Of a stretch of DNA of 64,000 nucleotides, positions 35,964 to 44,590 are shown in pieces. The notes beneath the pieces were generated by a model. It was not told the origin of the DNA. It did not search any database and saw only the letters and a list, made by a program, of their open reading frames with translations. The position numbers and the translations under genes were made by a program. The DNA is from Niabella sp. (lineage in GTDB: Bacteria; Bacteroidota; Bacteroidia; Chitinophagales; Chitinophagaceae): positions 1 through 64,000 of the forward strand of contig JAGIAT010000005.1 of the NCBI GenBank assembly GCA_017744715.1. Reading direction: 5' to 3'. Within the stretch, counting starts at the first letter, position 1; every line of letters starts with the position of its first letter.

Positions 35964-36692
35964 TCACGGATGCGCGTTTTTCTGAGCATCAAAAAAAGCC
36001 TTTTTCTGCTTCAATATGGCTTCGCCTTCAGGCAGGTCATGAATGTATTGAGCCCAGGTCCATCCGGTATCGATCGATACCTTTAAATGATCACATAATG
36101 GCACCATACCGATCTCCTTACGCCATATATCTACTTTATCCGGGTCAAGAAGCGGCGCCAGCACCGTTTTATCCTTGCTGATCAGGAATTGTTGTGTACC
36201 ATATTTTTGTTTGAGGCCTTTACCCGTTGCAATCCTGTCTTCCAGGTAGCCCAGGTATTTCGGCTCCAGTTTATGGTCTGCAACCGCCTGAATTACCATG
36301 CCCAGGTATTTTTCCTGCGTTTTAAGATCTGCATGTTGAAGCACGGCCCAGATCGTTACCGAACCTTCGATCCCCGCTTCCTTCGGATCGGGCCAGCCTT
36401 TATGATCCAGGATGTTGCGCACCGCCAGCAGATTGATGGAATCGGCCCGGCGTATCTTTTTAAAGACGGCTTTGAGCTTTGCAGAATCCATCGGCGCTGC
36501 ATTTATAACCGGTTCAATTTCCAAACGGTACCGCTGGTCTTCATAATCGATGGCCGCCAGCTGATCCATCATTGAAGGAGACGCATTGGCTTTGGAATGC
36601 ACCTTCCCGGACCTTGCATATGTGCACCCAACTACAAGGCATAAAAGCGAAAGCGCCGCGGGTAAATAAAAAATGGAGGCACTGCTTTTCAT
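35964..36692 (-). CDS. DUF6624 domain lipoprotein
   Basis: The start MKSSASIFYLPAALSLLCLV with VGCTYA is a type II signal peptide. The body matches the DUF6624 pattern: NILDHKGWPDPKEAGIEGSV, VLQHADLKTQEKYLGMVIQA, a LEDRIATGKGLKQKYGTQQF block and the final VDIWRKEIGMVPLCDHL. The function of this domain is not known. At 242 aa it is complete. It is flanked by lipB (converging) and the OmpA-type gene (same strand, upstream). Confidence 0.82.
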   Translation of the reverse strand: MKSSASIFYLPAALSLLCLVVGCTYARSGKVHSKANASPSMMDQLAAIDYEDQRYRLEIEPVINAAPMDSAKLKAVFKKIRRADSINLLAVRNILDHKGWPDPKEAGIEGSVTIWAVLQHADLKTQEKYLGMVIQAVADHKLEPKYLGYLEDRIATGKGLKQKYGTQQFLISKDKTVLAPLLDPDKVDIWRKEIGMVPLCDHLKVSIDTGWTWAQYIHDLPEGEAILKQKKAFFDAQKNAHP

Positions 36693-36803
36693 ATGAAATT
36701 TAATAGGAAAGTTAGGAAAAGGATTTCATAAGAAGTTGTTATCAATCTTACCCGGGATGCGTATCTGGCATCTGATATCTGGCATCTGATGTCTGATATC
36801 TCA

Positions 36804-36836
36804 TCAAAAAAAATCCCCGCCCAGAATGGGCAGGGA
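36804..36836 (-). terminator. Intrinsic terminator of the OmpA-family gene
   Basis: The hairpin TCCCCGCCCA (36814-36823) / TGGGCAGGGA (36827-36836), with one internal mismatch, is preceded on the plus strand by an A run at 36806-36813. This gives a U run for the minus-strand transcript. It is 24 bases after the stop codon. Confidence 0.82.
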
Positions 36837-36860
36837 CGTATTTGTTATAGCAAAAAGTGA

Positions 36861-38543
36861 CTATTTTTTGCGGAGGTTCGGGTGTGGGGGAGCCACCGTA
36901 TTGGGGCCGTCTTCACCCGGAGCTGCTGCACGGATATCTACCGTGTTGCAGTCGCCACCTTCCTGACCAGAAGAGAAGATAAAGCGGTCGCCGCTGATAC
37001 CTTCTTTTTCCTGTAAGTGTGTGATCACTTTATTTACATGATCCCAGCTTAATTGCTGTTGTTTTTTGGTAGCAGCGCAATAGCCCACTACAACAACTTT
37101 ACAGTTGGGGTTAGATCTTAATTTAGAAGCTACAACAGCCAGTGAAGCGGCAGCATCAGCAGAAAGCGTATTGGAGTTTGCTTTAAAGCTTACACTTGGT
37201 AAAGCACCCAGCAGGGTTGCACATTCAGGTTGTGCTACTTTACAATCATCGGGGCAGGGGCATTTACCAACACCATCTGCATCAACCGGCTGGCAGTAAG
37301 TAGGAGTGATCAGTTCTTTATCCTTACAATCAGGAACACCGTCGCCATCAGTATCGCGGCTTACACCATGCGTATCAACCGGGCAACCGGCAGGTGTTTG
37401 CTCCTGGTCAAATTGATCTGTAACGCCATCGCCATCAGAATCAGGCAGTACGATTTCCGGTACACGGCGCAGTTCGCCATAAGCATAGTTCAGCGGATTC
37501 AGCCAGTACAGCGGTTCCACTCTTTTTCTTTTTGCACCGATGTTATAGTTGATACCTAAAGTAAGATAGTTCATGAAATCTTTATCAGGAGTCAGTGTAC
37601 CCTGATCGGTCCAACGCTGGCCATCCAGCAAATCGGAACCGTTATAGATGATCCGGTCTTCCAGTGCGATGTTGAAGCGCGGGCTTAAACGGAGCGCCAG
37701 ACCCATACCTCCTGTAACAGACGGTGCAATTGAACCGGCAAACAGGTGCGAGTAACGGATGCTGGGATCTGCTTCGATCGGCGTATCATACATATCATCC
37801 TGAAGGTCTTTTAATTGTTTCAGAACGTCTTTTTTGGTAGTAGCTGTAATTTTGCTGTAGTCGTAAGCAGCACTTTCTTCATCACCTCTGATTTCATGCA
37901 TTGCATTTACACGGCCATCCCAGGTAGTAACACCCAAACCTCCTAAAACATAGAAGGTAGCACCGGTTTGAGGCTTGTAAAAGCGAATGTTATGAATGTT
38001 GGCGATCAACTGCAGGCTCAGCTCCTGAACCGTGGTTTTGTAGTTATAGTATACTTTAGGAAAATTGATCGGGTTCCATACACTACCGCCCGGCAGCACA
38101 CTGTTACGCTGGTAACGGTAGTACCAGGGGTTTGCCATGCCTACAAATTTATATCCTGCGGAAGGACGCCAGTCCTGCCCCTTGGCAATGCCGTACATAT
38201 ACTCCAAACGCAAAGACAGGGTGTGTCCCAGCGACTTACGGATATGCGCACCAAAACCCGGGCTGATCATTTCTGAACGTACATCCCCGTTTACACTGAA
38301 CAAACCTCCTTTGATACCAATTTCCCACATATCCCGGGGCTTGGGCGGAAAGTCGGTCTGGCCATTTACAAAATCGCGGAATTGCTGCTGCTTTTTCTTC
38401 GAATAGTATTGAGAATCAGTTACAGAAGCCGGCCCGTAAATCGCATGGGGGGCTTTGTAAGGATGGGTTTCACTAACCTGAGCACGCGAACTGCCGAAGG
38501 AGCAGATAGCTAAGGCTAGGAGAACGGTTTTGGAATGGTTCAT
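36861..38543 (-). CDS. OmpA-family outer-membrane protein with thrombospondin type-3 repeats
   Basis: This is an envelope protein linking the outer membrane to peptidoglycan. A signal peptide (about 1-21, ending SSRAQ) precedes a roughly 340-residue beta-barrel region. Calcium-binding TSP3-like repeats follow (LPDSDGDGVTDQFDQEQTP, DTDGDGVPDCKDKE). The C-terminal OmpA-like domain runs from about 445 to 540 (VSFKANSNTLSADAAASLAV, KVVVVGYCAATKKQQQLSWD). The peptidoglycan-binding D and R positions are only loosely conserved. It has the strongest promoter on this strand, about 95 bases upstream, which fits an abundant protein. Confidence 0.92.
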   Translation of the reverse strand: MNHSKTVLLALAICSFGSSRAQVSETHPYKAPHAIYGPASVTDSQYYSKKKQQQFRDFVNGQTDFPPKPRDMWEIGIKGGLFSVNGDVRSEMISPGFGAHIRKSLGHTLSLRLEYMYGIAKGQDWRPSAGYKFVGMANPWYYRYQRNSVLPGGSVWNPINFPKVYYNYKTTVQELSLQLIANIHNIRFYKPQTGATFYVLGGLGVTTWDGRVNAMHEIRGDEESAAYDYSKITATTKKDVLKQLKDLQDDMYDTPIEADPSIRYSHLFAGSIAPSVTGGMGLALRLSPRFNIALEDRIIYNGSDLLDGQRWTDQGTLTPDKDFMNYLTLGINYNIGAKRKRVEPLYWLNPLNYAYGELRRVPEIVLPDSDGDGVTDQFDQEQTPAGCPVDTHGVSRDTDGDGVPDCKDKELITPTYCQPVDADGVGKCPCPDDCKVAQPECATLLGALPSVSFKANSNTLSADAAASLAVVASKLRSNPNCKVVVVGYCAATKKQQQLSWDHVNKVITHLQEKEGISGDRFIFSSGQEGGDCNTVDIRAAAPGEDGPNTVAPPHPNLRKK

Positions 38544-38635
38544 ATATTTTAGGTTTTGATATACTTATACTCGGCAGTGTCATTTCCGCAGCTCGTTTAG
38601 GGAAACAGAAACAGCAGAAAATATATAGTGACGTG

Positions 38636-38643
38636 CAAATATA
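38636..38643 (-). promoter_or_regulatory. -7 element of the OmpA-family gene
   Basis: On the minus strand TATATTTG is an exact TAnnTTTG. A T-rich TTTTTTA run sits about 19-20 bases further upstream in place of TTTG. Confidence 0.55.
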
Positions 38644-38669
38644 TGATTTGCGGGGCATTTGTTAAAAAA

Positions 38670-39130
38670 TAATTAAGGGGAAAAATGAAAAATTTTTGAG
38701 GTTTCGGAAGGAGCCGAAGAAAGTTGAAAAAAGTGCGGAACTGCCTGTTGCGGAATGGCTTGGGGCGCCGGATGAATCCCGCGGTGCTGCGTGTATCCGG
38801 CAGGGATCTGATGCCGGTTTTCCGGCATTGACCAGCGATGATTGGGCCTGCGGAACGGAGCGCGGATGATACGTTGATCAGACGGTGGATTTAGCGCTGC
38901 AGGGAGTCCGCAGCCAAATTTTCTGCGGGGGCATAAAGGTGCTGTGCTTGCAATTGCCCGGTTTCCAACAGCTCTTCCGGGACGGGGGAAAAAGGAGCGC
39001 CGGCACATCAGTTCCTGCATTTACCAGCAGCTGCGGGAGCCGGTTTGCCCTGCTTGCACATATTTAAAAAGAGGCGGAATAAAAATGAATGTTACCTAAA
39101 AACTAGCGTTAGTTTTAAAATATTTTTGAA
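38670..39130. other. Gene-free GC-rich spacer
   Basis: I see no gene. The open frames here lack protein-like composition. A small AT hairpin, AAAACTA (39099-39105) with TAGTTTT (39110-39116), lies near the right end, just before the aromatic operon promoter. Confidence 0.5.
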
Positions 39131-39138
39131 ATATTTAT

Positions 39139-39168
39139 TTTGAAATTTAGAATTTCGTTTTATATTTG
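39139..39168 (+). promoter_or_regulatory. Promoter of the aromatic amino-acid operon
   Basis: TTTG (39139-39142), an 18-base spacer and TATATTTG (39161-39168) give a near-perfect Bacteroidota promoter. The start site would fall about 5 bases before the leader-peptide ATG at 39179. Confidence 0.72.
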
Positions 39169-39178
39169 GGCCTCAATT

Positions 39179-39262
39179 ATGAGAGCAGCAAAATTTTTTA
39201 CCTGGTTTTATTTTAGCTTTTTCTTCTTTAGCGGAAAGCCGGGTGCATTTTTGTTGAAATAA
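39179..39262 (+). CDS. Phe-rich leader peptide, 27 aa (attenuator)
   Basis: The short frame ATG 39179 to TAA 39260-39262 encodes MRAAK, then FFTWFYFSFFFF, then SGKPGAFLLK. Nine of 27 residues are Phe, with one Trp and one Tyr, a composition almost impossible by chance. It lies between an excellent promoter and an intrinsic terminator in front of the prephenate dehydratase gene. It is therefore read as the sensor of a translation-coupled attenuator: a ribosome stalled on the Phe codons when charged tRNA-Phe is scarce lets the operon be transcribed. The role is inferred from layout; the frame itself is seen directly. Confidence 0.82.
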   Translation: MRAAKFFTWFYFSFFFFSGKPGAFLLK

Positions 39263-39320
39263 AATTTGTAAAAACATATTCAACATAAAGAATCCCGGCA
39301 GAAGAGGCCGGGATTTTTTT
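39238..39320 (+). promoter_or_regulatory. Attenuator: terminator with competing antiterminator pairing
   Basis: The terminator stem is AATCCCGGC (39291-39299) / GCCGGGATT (39307-39315) followed by a T run to 39320. GCCGGG at 39238-39243, inside the leader-peptide codons just after the Phe run, can instead pair with CCCGGC (39294-39299), the left arm of the terminator. A spacer hairpin TGTTGAA (39252-39258) / TTCAACA (39279-39285) lies between. A ribosome stalled at the early Phe codons leaves 39238-39243 free to block the terminator. A ribosome that reaches the stop codon covers it and allows termination. Confidence 0.78.
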
Positions 39321-39336
39321 GTAATTAACGGAAAAA

Positions 39337-40191
39337 ATGACAAAGGGAACAACGCAGGCAGATACCGTACACATGGCTATACAGGGGTATGAAGGAAGCT
39401 TTCACCAGGAAGCAGCAAACCTCTTTTTTAAGAAAAAGGTAACGGTAGAATGCTGCGATACCTTTAAAGAAGTCATTGCGGCGGCTAAGGACCCCAACCG
39501 TACCGACGGTTGCCTGATGGCGATTGAAAATTCAATTGCAGGCAGCATTCTTCCCAATTATAACTTATTGCAAGCCAGTGATCTGCGGATTGTAGGTGAA
39601 GTATATATGCAGATTAATCAGAATTTGCTGGTGAACCATGATGTGGAGCTGGAAGATATCAAGGAAGTGCATTCCCACACCATGGCCCTGCAGCAGTGTT
39701 ATGAATACCTCGATCAGTTTCGCTGGAAATTGGTGGATGCCGAGGATACCGCGCTGAGCGCCCGCCATATTGCCCAGCATAAGGCCCGGCATATAGCGGC
39801 TATTGCCAGTAAACTGGCGGCGGAACTTTACGGGCTGAAGATCATTGCCCCCAAAATTCAAACCTTAAAGAACAATTATACACGTTTTCTGGTACTGCGC
39901 CGGAAAGAAGATCTTATAGAAAGTACAGACGGCAATAAAGCCTCTATCAACTTTCATACAGATCATTCCAAGGGAAGCCTGGCCCGCGTGCTGTCCGTTA
40001 TTTCAAAAGAAGAGGTAAACCTCACCAAACTCCAGAGTTTTCCGATCCCGGGAACGGAATTCAGGTACCAGTTTCATGCAGATATGGAATTTGAGCAGAT
40101 CAGTGATTTTGAAAAGGTGATGGAAAAAATAAAACCAGTAACCACCGGTTTAAAAATTTACGGCATTTATAAAAGAGGTTCATGGAAATAG
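39337..40191 (+). CDS. pheA: Prephenate dehydratase
   Basis: The enzyme converts prephenate to phenylpyruvate on the way to phenylalanine. The catalytic domain shows IQGYEGSFHQEAA, MAIENSIAGSILPNYNLL and the catalytic TRFLVL block (NNYTRFLVLRR). The C-terminal ACT domain (about 205-275, FHTDHSKGSLARVLSVISKE) normally binds Phe for feedback. The usual ESRP motif there reads LQSFPIPG, so allosteric binding may differ. There is no chorismate mutase part, because that activity is fused to DAHP synthase further down the operon. The gene starts 17 bases after the attenuator T run and overlaps the aminotransferase gene by 10 bases. Confidence 0.95.
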   Translation: MTKGTTQADTVHMAIQGYEGSFHQEAANLFFKKKVTVECCDTFKEVIAAAKDPNRTDGCLMAIENSIAGSILPNYNLLQASDLRIVGEVYMQINQNLLVNHDVELEDIKEVHSHTMALQQCYEYLDQFRWKLVDAEDTALSARHIAQHKARHIAAIASKLAAELYGLKIIAPKIQTLKNNYTRFLVLRRKEDLIESTDGNKASINFHTDHSKGSLARVLSVISKEEVNLTKLQSFPIPGTEFRYQFHADMEFEQISDFEKVMEKIKPVTTGLKIYGIYKRGSWK

Positions 40192-41351
40192 CAAAAAGAT
40201 TACAGGGCGTGGGAGAATACTATTTCTCCAAAAAGCTGAGAGAGATCGACGAGCTGAACAAGCAGGGAAAGCATATTATCAACCTGGGGATTGGCAGTCC
40301 CGATCTGCCGCCGCATCCGGAAGTGATTCAAACCCTTCAGGAAGAAGCCCGGAAACCCAATGTGCACGGGTATCAAAACTATAAGGGAAGCCCGGTACTG
40401 CGGGAGGCATTTGCCGGTTGGTACCGCCGCTGGTACGGTGTGGAGCTGAATCCCGAAACGGAGGTATTACCGCTGATCGGCAGTAAAGAAGGGATCATGC
40501 ATATTTGTATGACCTATCTGAACGAGGGCGATGCAGCCCTGGTGCCCAACCCCGGCTATCCTACGTACCGGAGTAATGTAACCATCGCCGGTGGGGTATG
40601 CATCGACTATACATTAAAAGAAGCCAATGGTTACCAGCCGGACCTGGAAGCCATAGAAGCCGGCGATCTGTCGAAGGTAAAGCTGATGTTTGTAAACTAT
40701 CCGCAGATGCCAACGGGGCAGCAGCCGGATATGGAGGTGTTTAGAAAGCTGATCGCTTTTGCAAAAAAACACGGGATCCTGCTGGTGCATGATAACCCGT
40801 ACAGCTTTATTCTTAATGAACATCCGGCCAGCATCCTGAGCATTGATGGTGCTAAAGAAGTAACGGTAGAACTCAACTCGCTGAGTAAGTCGCACAATAT
40901 GGCCGGATGGCGCGTGGGCGTACTGTGCGGGGCCGCTGCACGTATAAATGAGGTATTGCGCTTTAAAAGCAATATGGACAGCGGAATGTTCCTTCCGGTA
41001 CAACTGGCGGCTGCCACGGCTTTGAGCCTGGGCACCGACTGGCACGAAGAAGTGAATGCCGTGTATCGTGCACGAAGAAAAAAAGTATACGACCTGCTGG
41101 ATCTGCTGGGGTGCCGTTATTCTAAAGAACAGGTAGGCCTGTTTGTTTGGGCGGCCATTCCGGAAAACTATAAAGATGGGTATGAGCTGGCGGATGCGGT
41201 ATTGTACAATGCGGATGTATTTATAACGCCCGGGGGAATTTTTGGCGATGCCGGCGACCGTTATATCCGGATCAGTTTATGCGGGTCTGTACAACGGTTC
41301 GACGAAGCCATCGCCCGGGTAAATGAACAAATTGCAAAGATCCGGAACTGA
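40182..41351 (+). CDS. PLP-dependent class I/II aminotransferase (aromatic pathway)
   Basis: This is a fold-type I aminotransferase. It has IINLGIGSPDLPPHP at the N-terminus, NYPQMPTGQQ in place of NPNNPTG, and the Asp and Tyr that hold PLP in LVHDNPYSF. The Schiff-base Lys is in ELNSLSKSHNMAGWRVG, and the substrate-carboxylate Arg is in RYIRISLCGS. Its place between prephenate dehydratase and prephenate dehydrogenase suggests it transaminates phenylpyruvate and hydroxyphenylpyruvate. That is inference, and an aspartate or diaminopimelate-type activity is possible. The start lies inside the end of pheA, a mark of translational coupling. Confidence 0.88.
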   Translation: MEIAKRLQGVGEYYFSKKLREIDELNKQGKHIINLGIGSPDLPPHPEVIQTLQEEARKPNVHGYQNYKGSPVLREAFAGWYRRWYGVELNPETEVLPLIGSKEGIMHICMTYLNEGDAALVPNPGYPTYRSNVTIAGGVCIDYTLKEANGYQPDLEAIEAGDLSKVKLMFVNYPQMPTGQQPDMEVFRKLIAFAKKHGILLVHDNPYSFILNEHPASILSIDGAKEVTVELNSLSKSHNMAGWRVGVLCGAAARINEVLRFKSNMDSGMFLPVQLAAATALSLGTDWHEEVNAVYRARRKKVYDLLDLLGCRYSKEQVGLFVWAAIPENYKDGYELADAVLYNADVFITPGGIFGDAGDRYIRISLCGSVQRFDEAIARVNEQIAKIRN

Positions 41352-41385
41352 GCGGGTATCTAATATCTGAAGTATAAAGAAGCAA

Positions 41386-42237
41386 ATGAGCAATCGCAAA
41401 AGAATCGCAATAATTGGAGTGGGACTCATCGGGGGATCGATCGCCCTGCAGTTACATGAAAAAAAACTCTCTTCCAAACTGATTGGTGTGGAATCGAGCA
41501 GCGAACACGCCGAGCAGGCGTTGGAATACGAACTGGTCGATGAGATCCGGGAGCTGGATGAAGCCATCGCGGAAGCAGAGGTGATTGTGCTGGCGATACC
41601 GGTAAACAAAATGGTACATTTGCTGCCACAGATCATGGACAAAGTCACCGATCAGGTGGTAATGGACATGGGTTCTACCAAGGCTTCGGTTATTGAAGTG
41701 TTGAAAGGTCATCCGAAACGGGGCCGCTTTGTAGCAACCCATCCCATGTGGGGAACCGAATACAGCGGTCCGAAATCGGCCGTGCGCGGGGCCTTTGAAG
41801 GGAAAGCGGTGATCATTTGCAATCCGGATGAGTCCGATGCAGATGCCCTGGACTGGGTGAAAAAAATGTATGCCAAGATCGGCATGCGGGTAGTGGAGAT
41901 GGAAGCAAAGGCGCATGATCTGCACGTGGCTTATGTAAGTCATATCAGTCATATTACCTCCTTTGCGCTGGCCAATACGGTACTGGAAAAAGAAAAGGTG
42001 GAAAGTGCCATTTTTGAGATCGCTTCGGCAGGTTTTGAAAGCACCGTGCGGTTGGCTAAAAGTAACCCGGATATGTGGGTGCCCATTTTTATGCAGAACA
42101 AGGACAATATTATCGACGTATTAACCGAGCATATCGATCAGCTCACCCGGTTTAAAGAATCCATACAGGGTAATGATCCCGGCCGTTTACAGGCACTGAT
42201 CGCAGATGCCAATAAGATCCGGCGCATCATTAAATAA
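41386..42237 (+). CDS. tyrA: Prephenate dehydrogenase
   Basis: The enzyme oxidatively decarboxylates prephenate to 4-hydroxyphenylpyruvate for tyrosine. A Rossmann NAD(P) motif IIGVGLIGGSIALQL opens the protein. ATHPMWGTEYSGPKSA and DLHVAYVSHISHITSFAL carry the substrate-binding His and Ser residues. At 283 aa there is no extra ACT or chorismate mutase domain. It sits 34 bases after the aminotransferase gene in the attenuated operon. Tyrosine synthesis would therefore also respond to the Phe-rich leader. Confidence 0.93.
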   Translation: MSNRKRIAIIGVGLIGGSIALQLHEKKLSSKLIGVESSSEHAEQALEYELVDEIRELDEAIAEAEVIVLAIPVNKMVHLLPQIMDKVTDQVVMDMGSTKASVIEVLKGHPKRGRFVATHPMWGTEYSGPKSAVRGAFEGKAVIICNPDESDADALDWVKKMYAKIGMRVVEMEAKAHDLHVAYVSHISHITSFALANTVLEKEKVESAIFEIASAGFESTVRLAKSNPDMWVPIFMQNKDNIIDVLTEHIDQLTRFKESIQGNDPGRLQALIADANKIRRIIK

Positions 42238-42275
42238 CGCATATAAAATAAAAACTCTAAAAATTCACAGGCAAA

Positions 42276-43367
42276 ATGAAAACTCTTGAAATGACGGATA
42301 AAGAAAAAACAAAACAGGTATGGGCCAAGCGCCCCATCATCATCAGCGGGCCCTGCAGCGCTGAAACAGAAGAACAGGTAGTAGCTACCGCACAGCGTCT
42401 TGCTGCTACCGGCAAAGTAGATGCATTGCGTGCAGGCATCTGGAAACCCAGAACCAAACCCGGTATGTTTGAAGGCATTGGTGCAAAAGGGTTACCCTGG
42501 CTGCAGGCTGCAAAAAAAGCTACCGGTCTGCCAACAGCAGTGGAAGTAGCCACCGCCAAGCAGGTTGAAGATGCACTTACATTTGATGTAGACATCTTGT
42601 GGGTGGGTGCGCGTACCACGGTAAACCCGTTCAGTGTACAGGAAATTGCCGATGCATTAAGAGGCGTTGACGTACCGGTACTGGTAAAAAACCCCATTAA
42701 CCCGGATCTGGAACTGTGGAGCGGCGGCGTGGAACGTATTTCCCGGGCAGGTATCAAAGATATCGGTTTAATCCATCGCGGATTTTCCTCTTACGGAAAT
42801 ACACAATACCGCAACGCCCCGATGTGGCACCTGGCCATCGAAATGAAATTACGTTTCCCCGAATTGCTTATTATAAATGACCCGTCCCATATCTGCGGGA
42901 ACCGCGACGGTCTGTTTGACGTGGCCCAGAAAGCCATCGACCTCGATTACGATGGGGTGATGATCGAATCGCATATCGATCCGGATAATGCCTGGAGCGA
43001 TGCCAAACAACAGGTAACACCGGAGCGCCTGAAGGAAATGCTGGAAGCCATCGTATGGAGAAAGGAAAACAACGATAACTCGGCCTTACAGGGCGGACTG
43101 GAAAAACTGCGCCAGCAGATCAATCACCTGGATGACGAAATGCTGCAGATCCTTTCCCAGCGCATGAAGATCGCTGATCAGATCGGCCAGTATAAAAAAG
43201 AAAATAACCTGACCATCCTGCAAACCAACCGCTGGCAGGAGATCCTGGATAAAATGATGGCGAAAGGTGAAAAACTGGGATTGAGCAAAGACTTTATCAT
43301 GAAGTACCTGGATGCGGTGCACCTGGAAAGTATCAATCATCAGAAAAATATCATGGACGCCCAATAG
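42276..43367 (+). CDS. Bifunctional DAHP synthase / chorismate mutase
   Basis: The enzyme catalyses the first step of the shikimate pathway (PEP plus erythrose 4-phosphate) and, through its C-terminal domain, chorismate to prephenate. The DAHP synthase domain (about 1-255) has SGPCSAETEEQ, KPRTKPGMFEGIGAKG and DPSHICGNRDGL. The AroQ-type chorismate mutase domain (about 272-355) has LRQQINHLDDEMLQILSQRM and IGQYKKENNLTILQTNRW. This order, synthase first, is common in Bacteroidota. It explains why the dehydratase and dehydrogenase in the operon lack mutase domains. The two active sites depend on each other in studied homologues. Confidence 0.95.
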   Translation: MKTLEMTDKEKTKQVWAKRPIIISGPCSAETEEQVVATAQRLAATGKVDALRAGIWKPRTKPGMFEGIGAKGLPWLQAAKKATGLPTAVEVATAKQVEDALTFDVDILWVGARTTVNPFSVQEIADALRGVDVPVLVKNPINPDLELWSGGVERISRAGIKDIGLIHRGFSSYGNTQYRNAPMWHLAIEMKLRFPELLIINDPSHICGNRDGLFDVAQKAIDLDYDGVMIESHIDPDNAWSDAKQQVTPERLKEMLEAIVWRKENNDNSALQGGLEKLRQQINHLDDEMLQILSQRMKIADQIGQYKKENNLTILQTNRWQEILDKMMAKGEKLGLSKDFIMKYLDAVHLESINHQKNIMDAQ

Positions 43368-43467
43368 TTCATGGATCATAGTTCATAGTTCAGGGCAGGC
43401 AATAGCTGCTTCGTGAACTATGAACTATTAACAGCTCATCAACTACATTTCACTACCCATATAGAGA
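43368..43467. repeat. Short phased repeat between the DAHP synthase gene and aroB
   Basis: GTTCATGGATCATAGTTCAT with AGTTCA, and further on GTGAACTATGAACTATTAAC, form an imperfect inverted pair of roughly 10-base near-repeats. No gene is present. Confidence 0.55.
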
Positions 43468-44484
43468 ATGGAAAAAATCATAAAATTTTCAAACGCCTCC
43501 ACGCATTTTTATTTCGACAGTTCCTTTAAACAGGTAACGAAGATTGCCGACAAGAAGGCCCTTGTAGTGATTACGGATGAACATATTTTTAAAGCGCATC
43601 CGGCTGTTTTCAAGGGACTGAATGTGATCGTGCTGAAGCCGGGCGAAGCATACAAGGTACAGGCTACCGTAGATGAGGTGATCGATACGCTGATAAAAAT
43701 GGAAGCCGACCGGAAGACGGTGCTGGTAGGTGTAGGGGGCGGTGTGATTACGGATCTGACGGGGTATATTGCTTCCATTTACCTGCGCGGGATCCGTTTT
43801 GGCTTTGTGCCAACTTCTATACTGGCGCTGGTGGATGCTTCCATCGGCGGAAAGAACGGGATCGATGTAGACCGCTACAAGAACCTGGTAGGAATCATCC
43901 GGCAGCCTTCATTTATTTTGCACGACGTGGCATTTTTACAATCGCTGCCCCAAAGTGAATGGGAGAACGGCTTTGCGGAAATCATTAAACATGCCTGTAT
44001 TAAAGACGCCGCTATGTTTAAGCAGCTGCAGCAGGAATCCCTTGCAGGATACCAAAAAGATAAAAAGAAACTCAGCAGCCTGATCCAGCGTAATGCCCTC
44101 ATCAAAACAAAAGTGGTGCAGAAAGATGAGTTTGAAAAAGGCGATCGCCGGTTACTGAACCTGGGCCATACCATCGGGCATGCCCTGGAAAAAGAATATG
44201 AGCTGATGCATGGGCAGGCTGTAGCCATTGGCACTACTTATGCCTGCCATATTTCAGAACAGCTAAGGGGTTTTTCGCAGACGGCTGATGTGGTGGCATT
44301 GCTGGAACAATACCAATTGCCAACCTATGCCGCCTTTGATAAACAAAAAGTGTTTAACGGGCTGAAGATGGATAAAAAGCGCGAGCAAAAAGAAATGAAT
44401 TTTGTATTGCTTGACAAGATCGGGAAAGGTGTGGTAACACCCATCCGCATGCAACAACTGGAAAAAATAATCAATAAATTATAA
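43468..44484 (+). CDS. aroB: 3-Dehydroquinate synthase AroB
   Basis: This is the second shikimate-pathway enzyme; it converts DAHP to 3-dehydroquinate using NAD and a divalent metal. GVGGGVITDLTGYIASIYLR is the NAD-binding signature. VPTSILALVDASIGGKNGID and the metal-binding NLGHTIGHALE and HGQAVAIG blocks (His and Glu ligands) are intact. At 338 aa it is complete. It is the fifth structural gene of the operon, 100 bases after the DAHP synthase gene. Confidence 0.96.
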   Translation: MEKIIKFSNASTHFYFDSSFKQVTKIADKKALVVITDEHIFKAHPAVFKGLNVIVLKPGEAYKVQATVDEVIDTLIKMEADRKTVLVGVGGGVITDLTGYIASIYLRGIRFGFVPTSILALVDASIGGKNGIDVDRYKNLVGIIRQPSFILHDVAFLQSLPQSEWENGFAEIIKHACIKDAAMFKQLQQESLAGYQKDKKKLSSLIQRNALIKTKVVQKDEFEKGDRRLLNLGHTIGHALEKEYELMHGQAVAIGTTYACHISEQLRGFSQTADVVALLEQYQLPTYAAFDKQKVFNGLKMDKKREQKEMNFVLLDKIGKGVVTPIRMQQLEKIINKL

Positions 44485-44590
44485 AGGCGGAAGGCTAAAG
44501 GCGAAACGCTAAACGCTAATGGCTAAAAACTGATAACTAATAACTGATAACTAATAACTGAAAACTGAAAGCTAGTAACTCAACGCTCAA
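44485..44590. repeat. Phased CTGATAACTAA-type repeat between aroB and aroA
   Basis: The spacer is built of near-copies with a period of about 10-11 bases: GGCTAAAGGCGAAACGCTAA, then ACTGATAACTAATAACTGAT and AACTGAAAACTGAAAGC. Similar strings occur at 50450-50510, 51235-51306, 60420-60460 and 60640-60680. There is no gene. Confidence 0.7.

Noticed and set aside
38673..39020. Minus-strand open frame of 115 codons in the gap before the aromatic operon
   Set aside because: It is rich in Pro, Arg and Cys without any pattern; it looks like chance in a GC-rich spacer.
39238..39320. Riboswitch or T-box before pheA
   Set aside because: No T-box or aptamer consensus was seen. The Phe-rich leader frame explains the layout better.
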